Assembly: GCA_017163975.1 (NCBI GenBank)
Contig: JAFFSR010000239.1
Location: forward strand, 1,674,001-1,738,000
Length of the DNA stretch: 64,000 nt
Source of the DNA: Anastatus disparis
Lineage: Eukaryota > Arthropoda > Insecta > Hymenoptera > Eupelmidae
Direction: 5' to 3'
The number at the start of each line of letters is the position of its first letter. Within the stretch, counting starts at the first letter, position 1. This document shows positions 18,746 through 48,900 of the stretch, piece by piece. A program made the translations under genes and the position numbers. Below the pieces are notes generated by a model that was given only the letters and a program-made list of their open reading frames with translations, was not told the origin of the DNA and ran no database searches.

Positions 18746-20952
18746 TTATTTGGTAGGAGAAAATTCTGTAGGATTCAAGATACGGGAATGATTTTCTCGA
18801 ATAAGTGGCACTGTGTAAGCGACACATTCATCCCATCCAGGAATTACCCAAGAACTTTCACGTGCTTCTTTACGTTGTTGAAGATCTTTATAACCTGTAA
18901 ATTTCATTGAAATTTAAAACTTTTTCAATTTATATTCTAAAAATTGACTTTACGTTTCCCAAATATTGTGTTCATTTAAAAAAAGAATTTAATTTTTCAA
19001 ATTTTTTATATAAATTAAAATTTAATATTTTTAGTATCTGTTACTGTACAATTATATTCTGAAACGTGTGTAGTTATTTATTAAAACTTATTTTAATTTC
19101 AAAATAAAATATAATACTTACACCAAATGTGGTGAACATTATAAAGACGACCAATTTGTGAAAAGAAACCAGCAAAAGCTTCGTCATGAGCCTGTCTGAA
19201 ATTTATACCTCTGGCCCAATTGTTTGCCCACTCAATCATTGTTCCTGGCTTTAAACTGTAACTTCTAATTTCATATTTATTTCCACCACTTCGTGGTACT
19301 ATGGGTGGCCAATAACTGAATGGCAGTATATATTGTAAATGTCGCGATCTCAAATAACCACCGCGTTCTCTGAGAAGTTTTGTGTATGCCTAAAAAAAAT
19401 AAAGTACTGTTAAATAAATAAATCATAGCGATGGTAATCAAAATTAAATTAATATAAATCATATGTGCATACAAAATAAATATAAAGTAGAGACAAGAAA
19501 AAATAAAGTTTAAATAAAAAGTAAAATTATAGAATTCTCTTTCTCTATCTTAGATAATAATTAATGGTATATTTACGTCATCTTTGGCCAAAAGTGCTTG
19601 TGCTTTATCAACACTCCTAAATCCTTTACTATACCGCCATAAATGAAGTGCTTGATCTAAATCTCCAACTTCAACAGTCCATGAACCGACAAGTTCCAAA
19701 TGTAAGTCTTGTTTTTTGGAATGAATATAATCAACATTTTCAGCACTATAATATTAAAATTTTAAAAATTAGTTTTTTTTCAATTTATATACATGTACAA
19801 CTTGTATTTTTTTTAAATGCATAAATTTCAACTCCTTATCTCTAAAAACATTTGACGTCTATGATTGTTACGAAACATCTCGATAAGTTGCTGTCAGTAA
19901 GGATAAGAAAAGATAAAATTTATGCAAAATAATGGTTTTCTGATTAAATAAGAATATTTTTCTTATTTAAAAATTTTTTTATCACGTTAATTAAATATCT
20001 ATAATCTAAAATTAAAATAAAATTTTTCTAAAAGAAAATAATATTAATTGATTTCACAATTGAAATATTTTTGTTTGATATAAATTTATTCAACGATAAA
20101 TAAAAGTAACAGTCATTATCTATTCCATATATGTAACATAGTTCCACAAAGTTCTATATGAGAACAAGTTTGTTTTGATTGACTTTAACTAGAGTTAATC
20201 AACCATAATAAAAATAAGAATAGCTGATCAAATTTCATGAATTAAATTTCCAGCTTTAATTTCATCAATATATCCGTGTATTTTATCATAAATAAAATTA
20301 AATAAATTAAAAACTCAGATATTAAAAGAAAAAATATCGTAGGTGGATCTTATGACACTCACTAATTCGCTATATATTTGTCGTAGGAGTCAGGGCGGAC
20401 GTTGTGCGTATGGAGGGCATATATATTGTTTTTGTCCGAAAGCATACTCGAGTGTGGCTTTTTGGTGGGCTCGATTTTTCTCACAAGAAGCTTGCTGAAC
20501 CATCCTTCGCTTGAGTCCTTTTTATCCTTCTTATTTTTATCTTCCTTATGTTTGTGATCGTCTTTATCTCTATTTACAGATGACTTTGACACACACCTTT
20601 AAAAAAGAAGAAAAAAAACGAATGGAAACGAAAACAACAAACGTGTAAAATCAGTGTCACAAACTAACACATATGCTAATCGCGTATATATATATACAGA
20701 AATTCATATTGTTGGTCAATATGTAGATGAGTTTATATTGAGAATGACGCAGCGTCAAACGTAGATCGTCGTTATTTTGTTTTCGAACTAATGCAAAGTA
20801 GATTTGAAATTTAATCGACGAGCAAGTATATTAACAAAAAAAGTGTTAAAATATTTAAAAAATAATTACCTGGTGCTACTGGACTGTGGAAATTTGAGCT
20901 TGCCGATGACCGGCTGCAGAGCTCCAAAGTTCCTTCTCAGTGCGGCCGCCAT
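18746..20952 (-). CDS. Nipsnap: NipSnap family protein
   Basis: NipSnap proteins are mitochondria-associated dimeric alpha/beta-barrel (ferredoxin-like) proteins linked in mammals to mitophagy signalling and vesicle traffic. Exons on the minus strand: 20870-20952, 20363-20596, 19577-19745, 19122-19389, 18746-18894. The phases close to 300 aa. The first exon (MAAALRRNFGALQPVIGKLK) is basic and Ser/Arg-rich with no acidic residues, as expected for a mitochondrial targeting peptide. A Lys/Asp-rich linker precedes the family block GWFSKLLVRKIEPTKKPHSS. The C-terminal half shows the signatures YSLKPGTMIEWANNWARG, FAGFFSQIGRLYNVHHIWC and PGWDECVAYTVPLIRE, and ends NPTEFSPTK. Length and order fit the insect orthologue. 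The stop codon overlaps an AATAAA (18745-18750), probably too close to serve as the poly(A) signal; another AATAAA lies near 18668-18673. Confidence 0.96.
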
Positions 20953-21058
20953 TGTTATTGGAGCTCCGATCAGATGAACTCCCGGTTAAGTTCAACCAAT
21001 CACTGATTCTCTTGATAAAATGTAAAAACGAGCAACTACACTCGAGAGATAAAATCAT
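20953..21058 (-). promoter_or_regulatory. Nipsnap: Overlapping upstream ORF candidate in NipSnap 5' region
   Basis: An ATG at 21056-21058 opens a 60-codon frame that runs through and past the NipSnap start codon in a different frame (its stop is at 20876-20878). If transcription starts upstream of it, this would be an overlapping uORF that lowers NipSnap translation. The transcription start is unknown, so the uORF is conditional. Confidence 0.3.
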
Positions 21059-22136
21059 CCCGGCAAATTCGAAGTTTAAGATTTTATCTCGTTAAAATAA
21101 AATCAGTTAAATCTTGATAACAAAGCAATATTTAAAGCTTCTTTTCAACGACTTTTTAATTCAATAATTTTTTAACTACGTTTTTTTAAAAATTAATGTA
21201 TTTTTCGAAGTTAGACTTTTAAAATATTTACAGTAGATTTTGCGTGTGTTCAAAACTTACTGCCAGTAGTAACAGCCAGAACAGAAGTGGCAACCTCGCG
21301 ATAAATTTTAACGAGGTATTTAAATTAACAAATTTAGTTTAATTATTAATTTGATAATTTTGCTTTGAAATAGAATTAAATCCAGAAATTCGGGTTTAGA
21401 TAATATTTATTCTAACGATATTTTGTTAGATAAAAAATTTTTCTATTTGAATTGTACGTTTTACCAATAAATTGTGTATTTATAAAACTTTGCTTACAAA
21501 ATAAAAAGTAATTTTTTAATAGTTGAGAGACATGTTTATAATAAGAATATAAATAAAAATTATCAAGGCGCAAATAATGATGAAATTTTAATTTAGATGA
21601 TACATTCAATAATTTTAGCGGTAAATTAATTAAAATTAGATTAGCAATATTTCTAAAACTGATTTTATACTAAAATTTTACTTATTTTATTTCAATATAT
21701 AATTCTTGCATGAATATTAATTTAGTTATAATAAATTAATATATGGTAATTTATATTTATCACCAAAATATATAACAACGTTGCCACATTATTTACTAAT
21801 AGTTACTGGCAGCACTTTCCAAACATACGCAAATGAGATGCTTTTCTAAATGTTATATTTATTAAAAGTAGAGTGCGACATCATCTCTCCATATTTTAAT
21901 TATAGTAATTTATTTATAAATAATTTTTAATAATAATTTAACTGTCGTAAAAAATAAATAGTATTTTAGCCAAAATCTAAAATTCTATAATAAATTAATA
22001 ATTTTCATTCCTACATGATTACTGAAGTTAATGTATTAATAATTATATCAAATTTGAATAATTCGCGCGCTTCATGTTGAACGTGCTTTTCAAGCATTCC
22101 ACAATGTACGAAAACGAACTATCGAGAAACGATAAT

Positions 22137-22370
22137 ATATTATAATCAACGAATATAGACGCTTATAAAAGCGTACTTTAAATGGGCGGATCGGACCCCC
22201 AGCCACGTGGTGGCGCTACTAAAATGCCATGTATTTCTATATCTATATACACTGATGTTTTCATATATATAGATATACGCGTAATGTTTAAAGTTTCCTC
22301 CAAAGCTGCTCCCAAAGTTAATCCAGAAGTATGTTTCTATAAGCGTGTCTATATTCGTTGATATTATAAT
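22137..22370. mobile_element. MITE-like element with terminal inverted repeats
   Basis: The left arm (about 22137-22170) and right arm (about 22335-22370) are inverted copies of TCAACGAATATAGAC plus flanking ATTATAAT on the outside and GCTTATA on the inside, differing only by short 2-nt indels. The enclosed sequence is about 165 nt and non-coding. Short length, imperfect long inverted repeats and lack of an ORF fit a miniature inverted-repeat element. The target-site duplication is not clear in this AT-rich flank. It lies between two divergent promoters and carries a GGTGGCGCT string (about 22209-22217). Confidence 0.6.
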
Positions 22371-23137
22371 TGAAAATGCGGAACTTGCTAAATTGTGAAT
22401 CGTCATATCGTCATCGTCATATGAGTAAATGATACGTATTGTACCGGGTGTTGCATACCGTGTTTTGTTTGCAAAGAAGCTATTAATTATTCGGTAGAAA
22501 ATTTTGTCTTTTAATTTTTATAATTTTATTAAATCATTGTCCAGAAGTTAGCGATAAACTAAAGGTTCGCATAAAATTATTTAATATTTTCATTTGTAAT
22601 GTATATTGAAAGAAGTTTTATTACATATATTTATCTGATAGATTCTCGAATACGTGGATATATTTTAATTTTCCTATTATCATTGCGTCGTAATAATAAC
22701 GTTTCAAATAATTAACGTAATTTAAAATAAATTTATTTTCTTTGAAAATTCTCTTCTGTAAAAATATATCCAAAAAGTTACAAATTCTTAATTTATAGAT
22801 TTATTAGTGAATGAAATCATACAAATTATGTTTCTAAATAAGTATTTTTTAAATAATTAACAATTTTGTCAAAATAAACAATTTTCTTTTCTTTATATAC
22901 AATTTGCATTTTATTACTTACATATATAACCTATAAAATTGATGATTTTACTAATCAATTATTATTTTACTAATTCACAATTTATTTTTATCAAGATAAT
23001 AAATAATATAATGCTAGATTCTCTATTTTAAAAAATATAAAAGCTAAAATTGATGTTCTTGTATAATATCCTATATCTCAAATATATTTTAATATCTTAT
23101 GCATTACGAACTATTATATTTTATTATAGATACTAAA

Positions 23138-43196
<20,059 letters not shown>

Positions 43197-43774
43197 TCGT
43201 CCGTAAAATATACACATATAAAACTACAGCCTTGTGCGATTTTGCCATTCAGATGATAAAATTAAACCTACTTTAAGAGAGTGCGTGATGTGGAGCTCTA
43301 TTTTTATCAACTGAGCGGTGCGAATGATTTTTACAGTTGAACTTTATTTTTTTTTATTTTCTATTCTGTTAATTTATATTGTTAGTACTGTGAATCTTTA
43401 AAATCAATTCATTACTTAGACTTGATACATTAACTTTCGTTTAATTTTAATTATTTACATCACTTATTTTTCAATGAAAAGAAATTCAATTTATTGTACG
43501 CGAATCATGTGCATTTTAATTACTAATTGTGATACACGTATGATATTCATGACATTTATTGCTTGCCTTTTACACCATTCAAGTTTATCTTTGTAAATTT
43601 TAAATTTTTTGAATAGTGAATGAGCCATTTTTAAGCAGTTAATATTTAATAATGTTGCTCAGTCGATAAAAGTAAAATTTTAAGATCCCGTTTGCCAGTG
43701 GAAATGTAAAGCTCCATATAATATAAACTTTACACTTCAACTACGTACTACACTTTATTTGCCTTCTCAATAAA
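43197..43774 (+). terminator. HIP: HIP 3'UTR with AATAAA signal
   Basis: An AATAAA at 43769-43774 lies 573 nt after the HIP stop, in AT-rich non-coding sequence, and is the best visible poly(A) signal. Later candidates lie around 44281. Confidence 0.5.
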
Positions 43775-44985
43775 AATAGTCTGTACATGCGCGAAGCATA
43801 TGTTATAAACAGAAAGAGTTATTATATTAATAAGAACTCGTTGCCGAGTAAAAAAAAACATAAACTACCGTATAAAAGTTTATTTTGTAATTTTAGAGCC
43901 TATTATCAGACAATTAAAACATAAAAAGCCAGTGATTTGGATCGAGATAAGAGTTTATAAGGAATTAATATTTTGAATGTTGAATTAGGAGTGGTTAATG
44001 ATATTATAAATACGCATTTAAATAAGAAGATTTTATTCAAAACGACAGATATAAATTCTTCTGTATTGCGTTTTAATTGATCCGAATCACAGGTCGGTAA
44101 ATACATTATCTATTGACGTTTGCTAATTCACAATATTACGAAAAATTACAATCGTAGAATATATTTACCATATTTACCTATCATTTTCTTAACAAACACA
44201 TCGTCAAGCAAATAAATGAGTATTCCATTTGTATTCTTACAATCATCGTATATGTATTCGCTTTGTTAATTCTCTTATTTAATAATAAAATTGAGTAAAA
44301 AATATGTACAAAAGGTTTTTCTATCTCTATAAAAAAAAAATACTGGAATCACTTCTGAGGTAAATGAATCTCTCAAGTAATTATTACATATGATGAAAAT
44401 ATTAACGTTACTCTTGAGAATAAATTCAATGGCTGATTAGCTGAAATTGCTTAAATCTTGATAAAGTTATAACCTTTAGAATTATGGGGATATCACCAAA
44501 AAATTTTTATTTTTTACTAATCTTATTGAAGCTAAATAATGTTTTAGTAAAAATCCCAACAATTCTTATCGCAAATTCTGAAAAAATATTTGTTATTAAT
44601 TTTTATGAGAAAATGTGAGCTTTAAATTTTCTAATTATATAATTTGTATATTCAAAAATTCAAACAATATATTAGTAATTAAAACATCATGTTATAAAAT
44701 TTTAAATAATTTAAAAATCTCATTTTCTTAAAATATACAAATATTTCTTTAAAAACCACCGAAAAAGTAAAAATAAAATTAAAAAAAATATAACTTCCTA
44801 GTATGTTTTGTAATATTTTTAAAACTTTGCGGCAGGTATTTATCCTAATTACTTGCATACAATAAAAAAAATTGTATTTCACCCCAGCAGTGTTCATTAT
44901 AAAGATAAAAGAGACAGCTCAACGTATTATCAACACGAATAATAAAAACTCTAAAGACAAAAAAAAACAAATATAAGACTTTCTT
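43775..44985. other. HIP / otopetrin convergent intergenic region
   Basis: This AT-rich spacer lies between convergent transcripts and holds no gene. A minus-strand AATAAA (plus TTTATT near 44507-44512) could end the otopetrin transcript. Confidence 0.45.
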
Positions 44986-45912
44986 CTAGGCTCGTCTGAT
45001 TTTGAGCATGTGCAGGTTTGGGTGCCATGGCACTTTGCGAAAAGTCGAAGTCCTTGTCTCCCTAAAATCTTCCTCGTCTGCTCTCATGCCCGTTGCACAA
45101 TCCATTTTATCATCCAAACTATAAACTCTCCTATGCTTCTGTTGTGTTATACCAACACAATTATTCCGCCAAGTTCCAGGTTCACTAGAAACACGACGTG
45201 GTGGTGGTTGATAATATGTTCGGTGGTGTCGATGTTGATGATGGTGATGATGATGTCGACGATTGGTACGACAAGGTGGTGGCAGGGCGTATGGAGTAGC
45301 AGCAGTCGTTGCTAAAGTAGGCGAATTTGCTGGTTCTAGATATAACCAACTTAAGCTGTCCATATAGGGATGCAAATAAGCGCGTCCTCCGTCGAGATAA
45401 AGGGACGATGATTTATAGTGCTTCGAAGAGTTGGTGCGCCGGACATCAAGTTTAACGATCTTACGTCGGCGGTAACGCTGATTCGGCTTGCTTTTTTCAG
45501 TCCAGGCTTTTGGTTTGAACCTAAAAAGGCAAAATTTTTAATTGTCTCTAAAATTAATTTTTAACCCTTCCAGGCCTGAATATTTTCTTGTAAAGAACTT
45601 ATTTTAAAAATTATTTTAAAATGATTTGTGTGTATTAATTAAGCGGCTTATGCATTAAAAAGAAAAACAATTTTATTTTCTTTTCTTGAATTTTGTTCAC
45701 TTTTATCAAGTATATTTTAATTTGATTAAATTTTAATCTAATCTATGTTTATTTTATAATTAAAAAAATTTTTTTGACACAAAAAGAATAATTCCAATAA
45801 ACACCAGGTCACAATCTTATACACATTAAAGTATGCAAATGCAAGTAAATTATAAATAAAAACTAAAAAAATTTTTATACCTGGCGGCAAATGTTTTGGA
45901 CATTCTGTGTCG
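44986..45912 (-). CDS. Otop: Otopetrin C-terminal extension after in-frame TGA (readthrough candidate)
   Basis: After TGA (45913-45915) the same frame continues without a stop: 32 nt (CGA-CAC-AGA-ATG...) to a donor GTATAA at 45880, then, in exact phase, exon 44986-45520 (acceptor TTTTTAG) to TAG. The extension is 188 aa. It begins RHRMSKTFAARFKPKAWTEK, is strongly basic, then Ser/Tyr- and Pro-rich, with a His run (HHHHHHQHRHH) and a C-terminus ending LKIRRA. Base composition is GC-rich and coding-like, in sharp contrast with the adjacent intron. The nucleotide after the stop is C, the context most often seen in UGA readthrough in insects. Alternatives are UGA-to-UGG editing, an unseen alternative donor that skips the TGA, or a UTR exon that is open by chance. 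Confidence 0.6.
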
Positions 45913-48900
45913 TCAGTTAAGTGGGTGATCACTCTTAAGCGTCCTGTAGCATTTATTCCAGGCTTCGAGCAGTAATACACAGCTGTGAAAGCGATAAAAT
46001 ATTAGCAGGGGCAAACCAATTCTTGAAATTACACCCCAAGCCAATACTCCAAAGAATCTAAGCTGTAATTCTTGTGATATCCAATTCTGAGTTACCACCG
46101 TATCAAAAGCCCAAAGTACCGCTAAAATTGAATTTTTTCATTATTTTTACGATACAGTAAAAAATTTAATAAAATTTAACATTTACGTAAATGCACGTAA
46201 AATATTATATCAATAATAATGTATTATGACAAATAAAAAATATTTATATTATCTTACCGTTACTAAACAATAAAAACGTAATTATTTGTCTGCCGGGTTT
46301 CGCCAGAATTTGGAAACGCGTAATGCAACACCTCTTTGCGGCCTCGGCTATTAACGTGCTTTGAGCAAAACATTGAATTAACTGCAATACGGAAACCGAC
46401 AGTAACATCGTGTGTCTGATACGCATATCCTCGACGTCCTTATCAGGTTCAGGACCAGTTTCCTTCATAAAATGAGATTTTATTAAAAAGTTTATCTTTG
46501 ATTAAATTGTTCAGTATTTAAAAGTTTTTTTCAAAACGAATAGTGATAAAATTAGAATGAATTAATAAAGTATTAGTTTTATTTTTGTATTTCAACGCCA
46601 AATTGTTCATACATTGCGAATTATAACTTATTTATTATTTAATTTATTGACTTGCCATTTTATTGATTGGCATTTTAAGTTTTAATTCCTTAAAAAAAGA
46701 TTTTCTATAAAAAAAACCGGAAACATCGGAAATTTAAATATGAATATTGGTCCAAGAATATAGGAGTTAATTTATTCTAATTTAAAAAATTTTGTTTTTT
46801 TTATTGTAATTCTTTTATAAATATCTTGTTTTTTATTTAAAGAAAATTATTTTTAAATATTAACCAATATTTTTACGCTAATACTCTTAATTAGAGTTAT
46901 TTTAATTAGATAATAATTTCTGCTTAAAAAAAATAATTATAATAAAAAATATCATAATTAAACATTGCAATAATAAGCCTGCGAAAGGCTTAATATTCAA
47001 TCACACTTACCGGCAGAGTAGCCAACGAACAGGCGCAAACGACGATAGTAAATATCGAATATAACTGTACTCCAAATAACGCCACATTAGACAATAAAGA
47101 ATCCAATGTACCAGGTGCTCTGGTAACAACGGACATTTGTCTAACCTGTACCAATCCACTTCCTGTCATTAAACCACTGAGGGTAAGTATACAAATGAGC
47201 GTGCCGCAGGTTAGCCAAGCCAAAGTTGTTGCTGGAAAATTTTCATCCTCGCGCACAACGAGGAATATGAGAATCACAACGATACCTGCGACCATGCAAA
47301 GTATACCGAGGAACAAGCCTTTCGACGAGCCGTCACAGCCAATTCTTCCCGAGCTCGGTAGATCTTTCATACTGTGAAATTTTTTGTGAAGAAGACGCGA
47401 TGAACGGCCAACATTTTGACCCATTACAAACGTTACTGCTGCTGCTATTAAACTGTAAATTGTTAAATGTATCGTTAATAATCAAATATCCTTTTATCAT
47501 TATTTTATTTTTTTATCCTATTCTGTTCACTAATAAGTAAGCATTGAAATTTTTTTTAGAATTTAACGAGAAATGAGTCAAGTTATCAATTATTAAAATG
47601 CGACCACCAAAAATTAGCTGTTTTTTTTATTTTAAGTGTTAAATTTTTAAAAAAATAAAAATCGAACGTTAGCAAAATTAAATTAAAATATTTAACGTTA
47701 AATTTTTGAAATATTTTACCTGAATTGAACTATGAACGGATATAAAAACGGCATGCTAGAAGTCCACAATTGTCCCAAGGTGTTGGTATTTAAACATTCT
47801 TGTAATGCTACAACTTGTGAAATTTGTTCTTGGGATATCGGCTCGTATCGCATTACGACCGGGCTTTGATCTTCATAAGGCAGAACATCTGAAATATGTG
47901 TATAATTGTACATCAATGCAACAGCTACACTCGCGAAAATTAATTCTAATGTCAAGAAGAATCCTCTAACTGGCTGAGAAAAAAATTTTTTGCTATAGAA
48001 CTAATTTGAACTTATTCTCTTTTACGCTAAGCAAACAATTATTTTTATATTAATGATAATTTTTAAACTAAAAGAAAAATATTACAGAATTGTATTCGTG
48101 TTAAAAGAATTCTTTTATTTGTTGTTATAAACTAAATATAAAATAAATACTGCGAATAGAGCTGTTTATAAAGAGCGCTAAATTAATAAATAATAATCAT
48201 GATGTAGTATTCTCATATTAAGAATACATATTTCAGTAGACGTATTCTTAAATTTAACAGATTCTTTTCAATACAAGATAAATGTAGAGGATTCATCTGT
48301 TATACTCTATAAACCATTTTTATGAGTGTAAACATTGTAAAATAAGCAAAAAAAAAACTCTATTTATTTACCATTAATTTCACGAGTATGTTTGGTAAGC
48401 GAACCAGGAAAACCACGTAGATTGAGAGGAGAAGCAGCATTGAGAGGACCACGTTGAGCGACGTGTACGAAATATGTCCATTCTTGCGCTGAATCCCAGA
48501 TAACAAGTCGGGCCCAGACTGCAATGTTCGTTGCTGCAAGGTGGGTAAAGCCAAATCTTGCTGCTAAACCAAACTTTTCTACTAATACCTAATTTTTAAA
48601 AATATATATATATATATATATCAGTGAAAATTAAATTAAATTTTGTATTGTTGATCCTGATTATCAATAAAAATTTAATCCGTACTAAATATTAATTAAT
48701 CAAATAACTGTTCATTATTTCTTATTTATCAAAAAGTTCCATAAAATATATAGATAATAGAAATTTTATTGCATACTTGAGAATTGACGAAGAGGAAGTG
48801 CATCTGTAAAAAGGTAAAAAGTCCATGTAAGACCGGGTGTACGAAGATTACGTCGCTGAGGCATTCCGCGCCTTGCATCATCGAGTGCATCGCCATTTCC

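Larger units (their letters stand above)
20953..23137. promoter_or_regulatory. Divergent NipSnap / HIP intergenic region
   Basis: This 2.2 kb spacer separates the oppositely oriented NipSnap and HIP starts and must contain both promoters. It is AT-rich. GC-richer spots lie near 20880-21010 (NipSnap first exon and upstream) and 22060-22230. A foldback element at 22137-22370 is described separately. The HIP coding exon is preceded directly by TTATTATAG (AG at 23128-23129), a likely acceptor for an unplaced 5'UTR exon, perhaps near 22430-22565. Confidence 0.5.

Noticed and set aside
18745..18750. AATAAA overlapping the NipSnap stop as its poly(A) signal
   Set aside because: It would leave almost no 3'UTR; a further AATAAA near 18668-18673 is a more likely signal.
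45738..45980. 80-codon minus-strand frame overlapping the otopetrin C-terminal exon
   Set aside because: It is a different frame from the family-matching one and continues into the AT-rich intron past the donor.
48360..48554. Hydrophobic second frame of the otopetrin exon as the main protein frame
   Set aside because: The overlapping frame carries the otopetrin signature ARFGFTHLAATN and joins both neighbours in phase, so the hydrophobic frame is at best an alternative isoform (reported as a finding).
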